Under the pieces are notes generated by a model. The model saw only the letters and a list, made by a program, of their open reading frames with translations, was not told where the DNA came from and searched no databases. From an uncultured Lachnospiraceae bacterium (GTDB lineage: Bacteria; Bacillota; Clostridia; Lachnospirales; Lachnospiraceae): 64,000 nucleotides of DNA. The position numbers were made by a program, and so were the translations under genes. Location: positions 1 through 64,000 of the forward strand of contig CAJTVD010000006.1 in assembly GCA_910579495.1 (NCBI GenBank), given 5' to 3'. This document shows, piece by piece, positions 25,061 through 34,196 of the stretch. Each line of letters starts with the position of its first letter. Positions within the stretch are counted from its first letter, which is position 1.

Positions 25061-28000
25061 ATGGAAAATATATTAGAACTTTTTGAAAAGGAAACAGCAC
25101 AGTGGTTTCGGTCCGCCTTAGGAGAGCCTACGCCGGTGCAGAAGCTGGCGTGGCAGTATATAGCGGAGGGAAGCCATACATTGGTCTGTGCGCCTACCGG
25201 GACAGGAAAGACCCTTTCAGCTTTTCTTGTGTTCCTTGACCGGATGAAAGCCCAGGCAGTAAAGGGAGAGGGGAAGGGCGGGCTGGAGCTGATCTATGTT
25301 TCTCCCTTAAAGTCGCTGGCGGCGGATATCCGGGAGAACCTGGACCGTCCCCTGGAGGGCATCGGCGGGGCGGGGAAAATTACCATAGGCATCCGCACAG
25401 GGGATACGCCCCAAAGGGACAGGCAGCAAATGGTAAGGAAGCCGCCCCATATCCTGATTACTACGCCGGAGTCTTTGTATCTGATGCTTACCAGCAAAAC
25501 AGGGCAGAATGTGCTTGCCACGGCAAAAGCAGTGATATTGGACGAGCTGCATGTGCTGGTGGACACCAAAAGAGGGGCGCATCTGATGCTTTCCCTGGCG
25601 CGGCTGGATTTTCTGTGCAAAAGACCCCTGCAGCGCATTGGGCTGTCAGCTACCATTGAGCCTTTGGGGACTGCCGCCGCATACCTGGCGCCTGGGCAGG
25701 TGCAGGTGGCGGCACCCCTTATGGAGAAAAAAGTACGTCTGGAGGTATTGTCCCCCTATGCAGACAATACCAGGGGCAGGAGGAAAGACCCTGTATGGGA
25801 GGAGCTGGGAAAGCTGGTGTTCCAGTACTGCCAAAGGGGCAGGAGCGTTATCGCCTTTGTGGAGGGAAGAAGGTATGCGGAGAAGCTGGCATATTATGTA
25901 AATCTTCTGGGAGGGGAGGGGTTCGCCCGGGTGCACCACGGCAGCCTGTCAAAGGAGCAGCGGCAGCAGGTGGAGCTTTCCCTGCGGGAAGGGAGCCTGC
26001 GGCTTTTGTGCGCCACTTCCTCCATGGAGCTGGGAATTGACGTGGGGGAGATCGACCAGGTACTGCAGGTGGGCTGCCCCCGCACCATATCCGGCACGAT
26101 GCAAAGGCTTGGGCGGGCGGGGCATAATCCCGGGCGGGTGAGCCTTATGTACCTGTTTCCCAGGACTGCGGCGGAATGCCTTTCCTGCGGCATGACTGCG
26201 GAGCTGGCAAGAAAAGGCATGGTGGAACGCCTGAACCCGCCCTCAGAATGCCTGGACATACTTGCCCAGCATCTGGTCTCCATGGCGGCTTTTAGAAGCT
26301 ATGGGCTGGATGAGGTGATGGAGATCCTTCCAAGGGCATGGCCTTTCCGGAACCTTACCAGGGAAGATGTGAGGTCGGTCCTGGGCATGCTGGCGGGGGA
26401 CTATGAGCATCAAAGGGATATCCCTGCCCGCCCCAGGGTCTTGTATGACAGGATCAACGAGAGGGTGGAGGGGGACGGCTACAGCAGAATGCTGGCCATT
26501 TCAGCAGGAGGGACGATCCCGGATAAAGGGCTGTATACGGTAAGGACCCAGGAAGGCGTGAAGCTGGGGGAGATGGATGAGGAATTTGTCTATGAGTCCC
26601 GCAGGGGCGACCGGTTCATCCTGGGCTCTTTCGCCTGGAGGATACTGGATATTGGCAAGGATGCCATAACGGTGGCTCCGGCGGCAATGGAAGGCGCCAG
26701 GCTTCCCTTCTGGAAAGGGGAGCTGAAAGGGCGGGACAAGCGCACAGGGGAAGCCTTTGGGCGTATCCTCCACTCCCTCCAGGAAGCCTATGGGCAGGGC
26801 GCGCTTTTGGAAAAACTGGAAGCCCTGGGGCTGGACCAGGCGGCGGCCAGGCTTGCCTTTGGGTATCTGGAGCGGCAGATTATGGCGGTGGGAGGGCTGC
26901 CCGACCATAAGACGGTTGTGGTGGAACATTTCAGGGACTCTTCGGGAAACAGCCAGTTAATGGTCCACTCGGTTTTTGGGAGGAGGATCAATGCACCTCT
27001 GGCCCTGCTTGCAGCCCAGATAGCAGGGGAGGAGCTTGCCATGGAGATAGGGAGCGTGGACGAGGAGGACGGATTTTTACTGTATTCTTACAGCGGGACA
27101 CACCTGCCGGAGGGCATCCTCCAAAGGGTGGACCCGGAAACCTGCCTCAGGCGGCTGGAGATCCTGCTTCCCGCTACCCCTGTGTTTAATATGGCATTCC
27201 GGTATAACAGCGGCAGGGCGCTGATGATGGGGGTAAGGAAAAACGGACGCCAGCCCCTGTGGATGCAGAGACTGCGAAGTGCGGAAATGCTGGAACAGAC
27301 AGTGAGGGAAGAGGCCCATCCACTGATCAGGGAAACCAGGAGGGAATGTATGCAGGAGCTTTGGGATGCCAGTGGATTAAGGGAGCTTCTGTGGGATATC
27401 CGCTCCGGCAGGGTGGGCGTAAGGGAGGTCTATTCCCAGATCCCGTCCCCTATGTCCCTTCCCCTGCAATGGGGGCAGGAGGCGGCGGTGATGTACGATT
27501 ATGCCCCCACACCCAGGGGCATACATGGGGCGGTGGAGGAAGCGCTGAAAAAGGAGAAGGAGCTGCTCTCCCCCGGCAGGCAGGAACTGGCACAGGTGCA
27601 GCAGCGGGAAAAACTTCCCGGGGATGAAAAGCAGCTTCATTCCCTTTTGATGGCAGAAGGGGACCTGGCGGCGGGAGAGCTTCCGGTCCCGGTACAATGG
27701 CTGGCCAGCCTGGCTGCGCAGGGGAGGGTCTTGTATCTGGAACAGGGCCTGTGGATCGCCGCAGAGCAGGAGGCGGAATATGCCGCCGCCTTTGGGGAAG
27801 ATGGGGCTTCCAGGCAGCAGGGGCAGGGCGGGTGCCTGCAGGCGCGGCTTCCTGTGGTCAGGCGGATGCTCCGGTACAGAGGGGCCGCCAGCGCAGCCCA
27901 GACGGCCCAGCGTTACGGATTGCCTGTCCCTGAGGCGGAGGAGGCCTTGGAGGAGCTGTGCCGCCGGGAGGAGGCGGTAAAGCAGGAGGGCGTGTATTAC

Positions 28001-29200
28001 CATGGGGCCTTATACCGCCGGGCAAGGGCCCGGACGCTGAAAAACCGCCGGGAGGAGGTGCAGACCCTTCCCGGGGAAAACTATGCCGCCCTTTTGTTTG
28101 CCCGGCTGGAATCGGCGGCTCCCGGGGAGGAATGCCTAAGAAACCTGCTGAAAGGCTATGCGGGGGTATCCCTTCCGGCTCCCTTTTGGGAGGGGACGCT
28201 GCTTCCGGGCAGAGTGGGGAAATACCGGGAAAATATGCTGGATTCCTATCTGGCGGAGGGGGAGCTGTTCTGGCATATGGAAGGAAAAGGGGGGCTGCGC
28301 TTTGACTACCAGGAACAAATCGACTGGGACATGGATCCTGCCTGCCAGAAGGAGGAACTGACAGAAAAGGAGGCCCTGATATATGAAGCCCTGGAAAAGC
28401 GGGGGGCAAGCTTTATGCAGTCCCTGAACGGCCTCCTGGAAGGGGAATCTCCCCACGCTACGCTTATGTCTTTGATGGAAAAGGGGCTGGTATATGCGGA
28501 CAGCTTTCTCCCGGTACGCCAGTGGAACAACAGGGAACGGGCCAAAAAAGCCGCCCCAAGGGAGCGGGTGAACATGCGGGTCCAGGCCCTGCGGGCAGGG
28601 AGATGGGATATTGTACGCCCGGTAAAGGAGCCATCCATAGAAAAACGGCTGGAGGACTGCTTTAGCCGCTGTGTGATCCTTTCCAGGGAAACAGCCGCCG
28701 CCTGGGGGCTTTCCTGGCAGGAGGCTTTGGCGGTATTGCGTATCTGGGAATACACCGGGCAGGCAAGAAGGGGATACTTTGTGGAAGGGCTTTCCGGCGC
28801 ACAGTTTATCCGGGGGAAGGATTTTGATTCGGTAACACGGGCGCTGAAGCATCCGGAAAGGCAGCTGGTGTGGGTAAATGCGGCAGACCCGGCACAGTGC
28901 TGGGGGAAGGTTCTTCCCCACAAGGAAGGGAGGAGCTTTTTCAATGTTCCCGGAACTGCCCTGGCGTGCTTTGGCGGGATCCCGGTGGCTGTGATGGAAA
29001 GACAGGGGAAGACCCTGCGGGTGTTTGAGGAAGGATATCTGGAGGAGTGTATTGCCCTTTTTGCGGAGGAATACAAAAAGGGGAAGCTTTTCCCGGCCCT
29101 GCGCCGCATTGTGGTAAAAGAATATCCCAGCCAGGCAAGGGAAGCGCTGGGCAGGGCGGGGTTTTTCAAGGAAGTGCAGGACTATGCGCTGTACCGCTAA
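25061..29200 (+). CDS. lhr: Lhr-family ATP-dependent helicase
   Basis: A 1379-residue superfamily 2 DNA/RNA helicase of the Lhr family, which translocates 3' to 5' and is linked to DNA repair. The N-terminal helicase core shows motif I APTGTGKTLSAF (about 47-58), Ia SPLKSLAADI, motif II DELH, motif III GLSATIEPL, and the C-terminal RecA motifs including QRLGRAGHNPG. The winged-helix and large Lhr-specific C-terminal region complete the normal length of 1400-1500 residues. The ATG at 25061 is chosen over an in-frame GTG at 25052. GC content is clearly higher than in the accessory region to the left. It stands alone, bounded by a divergent promoter region and a terminator. Confidence 0.95.
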   Translation: MENILELFEKETAQWFRSALGEPTPVQKLAWQYIAEGSHTLVCAPTGTGKTLSAFLVFLDRMKAQAVKGEGKGGLELIYVSPLKSLAADIRENLDRPLEGIGGAGKITIGIRTGDTPQRDRQQMVRKPPHILITTPESLYLMLTSKTGQNVLATAKAVILDELHVLVDTKRGAHLMLSLARLDFLCKRPLQRIGLSATIEPLGTAAAYLAPGQVQVAAPLMEKKVRLEVLSPYADNTRGRRKDPVWEELGKLVFQYCQRGRSVIAFVEGRRYAEKLAYYVNLLGGEGFARVHHGSLSKEQRQQVELSLREGSLRLLCATSSMELGIDVGEIDQVLQVGCPRTISGTMQRLGRAGHNPGRVSLMYLFPRTAAECLSCGMTAELARKGMVERLNPPSECLDILAQHLVSMAAFRSYGLDEVMEILPRAWPFRNLTREDVRSVLGMLAGDYEHQRDIPARPRVLYDRINERVEGDGYSRMLAISAGGTIPDKGLYTVRTQEGVKLGEMDEEFVYESRRGDRFILGSFAWRILDIGKDAITVAPAAMEGARLPFWKGELKGRDKRTGEAFGRILHSLQEAYGQGALLEKLEALGLDQAAARLAFGYLERQIMAVGGLPDHKTVVVEHFRDSSGNSQLMVHSVFGRRINAPLALLAAQIAGEELAMEIGSVDEEDGFLLYSYSGTHLPEGILQRVDPETCLRRLEILLPATPVFNMAFRYNSGRALMMGVRKNGRQPLWMQRLRSAEMLEQTVREEAHPLIRETRRECMQELWDASGLRELLWDIRSGRVGVREVYSQIPSPMSLPLQWGQEAAVMYDYAPTPRGIHGAVEEALKKEKELLSPGRQELAQVQQREKLPGDEKQLHSLLMAEGDLAAGELPVPVQWLASLAAQGRVLYLEQGLWIAAEQEAEYAAAFGEDGASRQQGQGGCLQARLPVVRRMLRYRGAASAAQTAQRYGLPVPEAEEALEELCRREEAVKQEGVYYHGALYRRARARTLKNRREEVQTLPGENYAALLFARLESAAPGEECLRNLLKGYAGVSLPAPFWEGTLLPGRVGKYRENMLDSYLAEGELFWHMEGKGGLRFDYQEQIDWDMDPACQKEELTEKEALIYEALEKRGASFMQSLNGLLEGESPHATLMSLMEKGLVYADSFLPVRQWNNRERAKKAAPRERVNMRVQALRAGRWDIVRPVKEPSIEKRLEDCFSRCVILSRETAAAWGLSWQEALAVLRIWEYTGQARRGYFVEGLSGAQFIRGKDFDSVTRALKHPERQLVWVNAADPAQCWGKVLPHKEGRSFFNVPGTALACFGGIPVAVMERQGKTLRVFEEGYLEECIALFAEEYKKGKLFPALRRIVVKEYPSQAREALGRAGFFKEVQDYALYR

Positions 29201-29232
29201 TGAGGCCGGCGCATTTACCAACAAGGTTTACT

Positions 29233-29266
29233 AAGGCAGTTGCCCTGTGAGGGCGGCTACCTTTTC
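29233..29266 (+). terminator. Intrinsic terminator after the helicase gene
   Basis: A hairpin with a GTTGCCCT/AGGGCGGC core (one G-U pair), flanked by AAGG and CCTTTT, begins 32 bases after the Lhr stop. It has a short loop and a T-rich end. Confidence 0.65.
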
Positions 29267-29351
29267 CTGTGCAAAAAAACGCTTGTGAAATAATGAATTG
29301 AAAAAATAAATCAATTAAAATAAAAACATGTAATTTTGTTACAAAAAGTTG

Positions 29352-29380
29352 TTGACTCACGGAGTATCCTGGTGTATAGT
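29352..29380 (+). promoter_or_regulatory. Promoter of the muropeptide-sugar operon
   Basis: TTGACT (29352-29357), an exact 17-bp spacer and TATAGT (29375-29380) form a near-consensus sigma-A promoter about 140 bases before the solute-binding protein gene. The leader between them is AT-rich; I see no clear operator palindrome in it. Confidence 0.75.
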
Positions 29381-29518
29381 TAAAGTATACAAAAGAATGA
29401 TAGAAAACAGGAAAAAATTAAATAATTTGCCAAGAATTTCATAATAAAGCGATTGCTGCCAGGGAAACCTGTTGCAATAAATGAAGCAAATGTGCTGATA
29501 TATGAAAAGGAGGTTACA

Positions 29519-31204
29519 ATGAAAAAGTCAAAGTTATTATCACTCGTTCTGACGGCATCCTTATCCCTAACGCTGCTGGCAGGATGCGGCAATTCCGGAA
29601 AAGACTCCCAGACGGATACCAATCCCCCGGAGGAAAAGGAAGACGCTGCCCCTTCCCAGGCTGATACGGAAAAGGAAACAGAAACGTCCCAGGCAGACGC
29701 GGAAAGCCCTGCCAAGGGGGAAGATGCAGAAAGTAAGTATGCTGGGGAGGATCCCTTAAAGATCACGGTATATTATTCCGATAATTCTACCCTTCCTTTT
29801 AAAGAAGACTGGCTGACAGTGAAAACCATGGAAGAAAAGTACAATGTGGACGTCTCCTGGGAGATCATCCCCATTGCAGATTATAATACCAAGGTTTCCC
29901 TTGCCCTGAATACCGGGACCAATGCGCCCGATGTGGTTTTGTACCAGACAACCACAGGGGAAAATGCTTCCCTGGCATTAAACGGCGCTCTTGTACCTAT
30001 AAGCGATTATGAACAGTGGATACCCAATTTTACCGAGAGGGTGAAAGAATTCGGGCTGGAGGATGCAGTGGAAGCGAAGAAACTCCAGGATGGAAAGCTT
30101 TATTACATGCCATCTTTGACAGATAAGCCCTTCTATGACGGCGGCCTGATTTTAAGGCAGGATTTCCTGGAGGCAAAGGGGCTGTCCGAGCCGAAGACCT
30201 TTGACGACCTGTACGGGATCTTAAAAGCCTACAAGGAAGAAAACCCGGATTCCTATCCCCTTACGATCCTTGCCGGCCCCAGGGTGCTTTACCGTATGAC
30301 CATGCCTTCCTTTGGGATCAGCGTGGGCAAGAACGGTTCTTCGGGAACCAACGTACTTAGCTGGGACTATACCAATAACGAGTATTTTGCAGCGGCAACC
30401 AGCGATGAGCTGAAGGAATACCTGGCTTTCTTCCATAAATTATATGAAGAAGGGCTTCTTGACCCTGAAATGGCGGATCCCATTGACTCTGATACCTGGT
30501 CCCAGAAAATGGCTACCGGCTATTCCTGCGCAACTTATGCATATTATGACCAGATCGGCGGCGTGGAATCGGCGGCTGCCCAGGAGGGCTTCAAGCTTCA
30601 GATGTACGCGCCCTTAGCAGGGCCTAGCGGTGCCCACCATCAGCCCAAATCCAGCCTTGGCAGCGGGATCATGTTCCCTGCGGCAACGGCGAAAAGGGAT
30701 GATTTTGAAAGGATCGTAAGGACCATCGATGCCATGTTCTTCTCAGAGGAAGCGGCGAAGATCTGGTGCCTTGGGGTGGAAGGGCAGACCTATACAGAAG
30801 ACGGCGGCACCATTACTTATTCAGACGAGATTTTAAATGCGGCTGACGGCGTTTATAAATATATGCAGGTCCAGTACGGGTGCGGTTCCGACGTTACCCA
30901 GATGGTCTGGTACAATGCCCGTGAGATGACCAAGTATGATGAGAATTATGCGAAGATCAATGAACAGGTGGCAGCGATGGACACTGCCATCCAGGATATC
31001 CCGCCCAGTGTAAACTTTGACGACCTACAGGCAGAGGACGCTTCCTCCCTGCAGACGCCCCTGGCGGATAATCTTGAGGTGTGGCTGGATGGGTTCCTGA
31101 CAGGGACCAAATCCCTGGAAACAGACTGGGATGCTTATGTGGGTGAAATGAATAACCTTCAGATCGAATCCTTCTGCCAGATGTATAATGATGCACTGAA
31201 ATAG
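29519..31204 (+). CDS. ABC transporter solute-binding lipoprotein
   Basis: A 561-residue extracellular substrate-binding protein with a lipoprotein signal (LTASLSLTLLAGC; lipidated Cys about 23), then an acidic, low-complexity linker (about 25-75) and a cluster-B/LplA-like binding domain. GGAGG precedes the ATG at 29519. It heads an operon with two permeases of the LplB/YtcP oligosaccharide type and a complete set of MurNAc/GlcNAc salvage enzymes, so its ligand is most likely a peptidoglycan-derived saccharide such as GlcNAc-MurNAc; this is inference from context. No ATPase gene is present, as in CUT1 importers that share an MsmX-type ATPase. Confidence 0.9.
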   Translation: MKKSKLLSLVLTASLSLTLLAGCGNSGKDSQTDTNPPEEKEDAAPSQADTEKETETSQADAESPAKGEDAESKYAGEDPLKITVYYSDNSTLPFKEDWLTVKTMEEKYNVDVSWEIIPIADYNTKVSLALNTGTNAPDVVLYQTTTGENASLALNGALVPISDYEQWIPNFTERVKEFGLEDAVEAKKLQDGKLYYMPSLTDKPFYDGGLILRQDFLEAKGLSEPKTFDDLYGILKAYKEENPDSYPLTILAGPRVLYRMTMPSFGISVGKNGSSGTNVLSWDYTNNEYFAAATSDELKEYLAFFHKLYEEGLLDPEMADPIDSDTWSQKMATGYSCATYAYYDQIGGVESAAAQEGFKLQMYAPLAGPSGAHHQPKSSLGSGIMFPAATAKRDDFERIVRTIDAMFFSEEAAKIWCLGVEGQTYTEDGGTITYSDEILNAADGVYKYMQVQYGCGSDVTQMVWYNAREMTKYDENYAKINEQVAAMDTAIQDIPPSVNFDDLQAEDASSLQTPLADNLEVWLDGFLTGTKSLETDWDAYVGEMNNLQIESFCQMYNDALK

Positions 31205-31280
31205 GAACTAGAGGTAGTTGGGCGCAGAAAGCACTTATTGGAAGCGCCCTGGTATGAAATCGGCCAAAAGGGCTATCACG

Positions 31281-31308
31281 CTTGCCGCATGGAAAAACAT
31301 GCGGCAAG
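31281..31308 (+). other. Intercistronic stem-loop between binding protein and permease genes
   Basis: A perfect 11-bp hairpin (CTTGCCGCATG, 6-base A-rich loop, complement) lies 77 bases after the binding protein stop. No T-run follows, so it is better explained as an mRNA-stabilising or processing element. Such elements commonly allow much higher expression of the binding protein than of the permeases. Confidence 0.6.
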
Positions 31309-31370
31309 TATTGGTTAAGGGCATATGGGGATGTTCTGCACCCGCCGGGCTGGTTTTTGAAAGGTATGGT

Positions 31371-32330
31371 ATGTGTATGAAGAAAGAAAAAGCAGCAAAA
31401 AAGGGAGCGGCAGCAGTGCCCAGGCAGCCCTTTAAAAGCCATTTCAAACGGTATTGGCAGTTATACCTGATGATGCTGGTGCCGATTATCCATATACTGG
31501 TGTTTAAGTATGTTCCCATGCTAGGGAGTGTGCTGGCGTTCCGGAGGTACCGCCCGGGCATGAGCCCCTTTGGGACAGAATGGGTGGGGTTCCATTATTT
31601 TAAGCGGTTCCTTACAGACAATATGTTCTGGAGGGCTTTCCGCAATACCCTGGTACTTTCCTTTATGAACCTGGTGATCAATTTTCCCATACCCATTATA
31701 TTTGCCATTTTTCTAAATGAGGTAAAGAATGCAAGGTTTAAAAAGCTGGTGCAGACGGTTTCCTATATGCCCCGTTTTATTTCCACCGTGGTGGTGATCG
31801 CCATTTTAGGGGAACTTCTGTCCCCCAGCAGTGGCATGGTGAATAACTTCCTGCAAAATGTTTTCGGCATTGTCCCTGTGTATTTTATGAACGATGCGAA
31901 ATACTTCCGGTGGATTTATGTATTTACGGACACCTGGCAGTTTATGGGCTGGACAGCGATCATTTACCTGGCGGCGATCACGGGGATCAACACAGAACTT
32001 TATGAAGCGGCGGAGATGGACGGCGCGACCAGGATCCAGAAGGTGTTCCATGTGACCCTGCCCTCTATCCTGCCTACCATTATGGTAATGCTGATCCTTG
32101 ACGTAGGACGGATGCTTACCCTTGGTTTTGAAAAGGTGCTGCTGATGTACACCCCTGCCAATTCAGGGGTCAGTGATATCATTGACACGCTGGTGTACCG
32201 CACGGGCCTTACCAACCAGAATTACTCTTATGCAACTGCCATCGGCCTGTTCAGCGGCCTGATTGGCGTGATCCTTGTTACCGTGTCTAATACTGTCAGC
32301 AAGAAGGTGACAGGGGACGGAATCTATTAA
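31371..32330 (+). CDS. ABC sugar transporter permease (LplB-like)
   Basis: Inner-membrane permease of about 320 residues with six hydrophobic helices and the family's EAA loop, ELYEAAEMDGATRIQKVFHVTLPSI, which contacts the shared ATPase. The open frame begins at 31218, but the region before 31371 is non-conserved and holds the intercistronic hairpin; the ATG at 31371 follows GAAAGG. The N-terminal cytoplasmic stretch is lysine-rich (MCMKKEKAAKK). It pairs with the permease encoded next. Confidence 0.92.
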   Translation: MCMKKEKAAKKGAAAVPRQPFKSHFKRYWQLYLMMLVPIIHILVFKYVPMLGSVLAFRRYRPGMSPFGTEWVGFHYFKRFLTDNMFWRAFRNTLVLSFMNLVINFPIPIIFAIFLNEVKNARFKKLVQTVSYMPRFISTVVVIAILGELLSPSSGMVNNFLQNVFGIVPVYFMNDAKYFRWIYVFTDTWQFMGWTAIIYLAAITGINTELYEAAEMDGATRIQKVFHVTLPSILPTIMVMLILDVGRMLTLGFEKVLLMYTPANSGVSDIIDTLVYRTGLTNQNYSYATAIGLFSGLIGVILVTVSNTVSKKVTGDGIY

Positions 32331-32341
32331 GGGGGATAGCC

Positions 32342-33217
32342 ATGGGAAAACATAAAAAGACAGCAAAATCCAACCTTATTTTTGACGGCCTGGTAAATCT
32401 GGTGATGATATTGGTCCTGCTGGTTTGCCTGCTGCCGTTTATTTACATGGTCGCCATGTCCCTTTCCGACCCGGCAGCAATTATGAATAATGAAGTGACC
32501 TTCTGGCCAAAGGGGATCAACCTCTCATCCTACCAGCAGATCTTTTCTTATCCAAACTTTTTCCGGGCATATGGGAATACCTTTTTTTATACCATCTGCG
32601 GGACCGCTTTTTCCCTTCTTATGATGATCATGCTGGGGTATCCTTTGTCAAAGGACTTTTTAAGGGGAAACAATTTCTTTATGAAAATGGTGATACTGAC
32701 CATGTTTTTTTCGGGAGGCCTGATCCCCAATTACTTATTGGTCAGCTATTTAAGGCTTACCGGCACAAGGTTTGCCCTGCTGGTCCCTTTTGCCATCAAC
32801 CAGTTTAACCTGATCATCCTGATCAACTTTTTTAAGACCATACCGGGGGAGCTGGAAGAGGCGGCGCTGATTGACGGAATGAGCTACTGGAAGCTGTTGT
32901 GGAAGATCGTGGTGCCGCTGTCAAAGCCAGCCATAGCGACCATCGGCCTGTATTCAGCGGTATTTTTCTGGAACGACTGGTTTAATTCCCTGATTTATTT
33001 AAACAGTAACCAGTATCCGGTAATGCTGTATTTGAGGAACATTGTGAACGGGACCATGATGGTAGGGGAAGCGGCAGGGAGCGCGGATAAGTCAACCATT
33101 GCCATTTCCGTGAAGGCTGCGGTGATCATTGTATCTACGCTGCCCATTATCTGTATTTATCCTTTTTTGCAGAAATATTTTGTAAAAGGCATGACGGTAG
33201 GTTCTGTAAAGGGTTAA
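32342..33217 (+). CDS. ABC sugar transporter permease (YtcP/LplC-like)
   Basis: Second permease, 291 residues, six transmembrane segments and the EAA loop GELEEAALIDGMSYWKLLWKIVVPLSKPA. GGGGGA precedes the ATG, 11 bases after the first permease. With the upstream permease and binding lipoprotein it would form the membrane channel of a CUT1 oligosaccharide importer. The downstream genes are cytoplasmic peptidoglycan-sugar enzymes, which argues for a cell-wall saccharide substrate. Confidence 0.92.
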   Translation: MGKHKKTAKSNLIFDGLVNLVMILVLLVCLLPFIYMVAMSLSDPAAIMNNEVTFWPKGINLSSYQQIFSYPNFFRAYGNTFFYTICGTAFSLLMMIMLGYPLSKDFLRGNNFFMKMVILTMFFSGGLIPNYLLVSYLRLTGTRFALLVPFAINQFNLIILINFFKTIPGELEEAALIDGMSYWKLLWKIVVPLSKPAIATIGLYSAVFFWNDWFNSLIYLNSNQYPVMLYLRNIVNGTMMVGEAAGSADKSTIAISVKAAVIIVSTLPIICIYPFLQKYFVKGMTVGSVKG

Positions 33218-33254
33218 GGAGCAAGAAAGTGAAACAGGAAGGAAGGATCATAAT

Positions 33255-34175
33255 ATGGTGGAACTTGATTACATCGCAACAGAACAGAGAAATGAAAATA
33301 CCTCCAATATTGATTCAAAGAGCGTGTATGAAATGGTGCGCCTGATGAATGAGGAGGATAAGAAGGTGGCTTTTGCGGTGGAAAAAGAGCTGGGCAAAAT
33401 TGCAAAAGCTTCTGAAGTGATTTATGGACAAATAAGGAAAGGCGGGAGGCTGGTGTACATAGGCTGCGGCACCTCAGGCAGGCTTGGGATATTGGACGCG
33501 GTGGAGTGCCCCCCCACCTTTGGCACAGACCCCCAACTGATCCAGGCCATCATTGCAGGAGGGACGGAAGCGATCTTCAGGGCCAAGGAAGGGGCGGAGG
33601 ACGACGGCCAGGAGGGCAGGGAGGATCTGGAAAAAATTGGTTTCTGTGAAAAGGATGTGCTGGTGGGGCTTGCCGCCAGCGGCAGGACGCCTTATGTTTT
33701 GGGGGCTATGGCATATGCCAGGGAGAAGGGGGCGCCTATAATCGCGGTCACCTGCTGCCCGGATTCTGCCATTGACCAAATGGCTGATATTGGCATTGCC
33801 CCCATGCCAGGCCCGGAGGTCATTACAGGCTCTACCCGGTTAAAAAGCGGGACCGCCGAGAAGATGGTACTGAATATGCTTTCAACAACGGTAATGATCC
33901 AGATGGGCAAGGTCTACGGCAATTTGATGGTGGATGTGAAAGCCACCAATGAAAAGCTCCTGGAACGGACGGTAAGGATCGTAAAGACCTGTACCCATGC
34001 TTCTGATGAAGAAGCCAGAAGGGTCTTAAAGGAATGTGAATACAGCGCCAAAGCGGCCATTGTCATGATCCTGACAGGGGCAGGCAGCCAGGAGGCAAAG
34101 GCGCTTTTGGAAGAAAAAAACGGACGGATACAGGAAATTTTAAAAGCTGCCCAAAAGGAAGGAGCTTCTGTTTAG
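33255..34175 (+). CDS. murQ: N-acetylmuramic acid 6-phosphate etherase
   Basis: A 306-residue cytoplasmic lyase that converts N-acetylmuramic acid 6-phosphate to N-acetylglucosamine 6-phosphate and D-lactate. Family landmarks are the N-terminal TEQRNENTSNIDSKS, the SIS-domain segments GGRLVYIGCGTSGRLGILDAVECPPTFG and VGLAASGRTPYVLGAM, the GSTRLKSGTAEKMVLNMLST motif and the C-terminal TGAGSQEAKALL domain. The length is normal. It follows the importer genes and precedes anmK by 21 bases, so all are likely one operon. Confidence 0.97.
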   Translation: MVELDYIATEQRNENTSNIDSKSVYEMVRLMNEEDKKVAFAVEKELGKIAKASEVIYGQIRKGGRLVYIGCGTSGRLGILDAVECPPTFGTDPQLIQAIIAGGTEAIFRAKEGAEDDGQEGREDLEKIGFCEKDVLVGLAASGRTPYVLGAMAYAREKGAPIIAVTCCPDSAIDQMADIGIAPMPGPEVITGSTRLKSGTAEKMVLNMLSTTVMIQMGKVYGNLMVDVKATNEKLLERTVRIVKTCTHASDEEARRVLKECEYSAKAAIVMILTGAGSQEAKALLEEKNGRIQEILKAAQKEGASV

Positions 34176-34196
34176 GAGGGCCCGGGAGGTATCAAT

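Noticed and set aside
28136..29224. A 362-residue open frame and several others antisense to the Lhr helicase gene
   Set aside because: Proline/serine-rich translations with no domain; long antisense frames are expected in GC-rich genes such as lhr.
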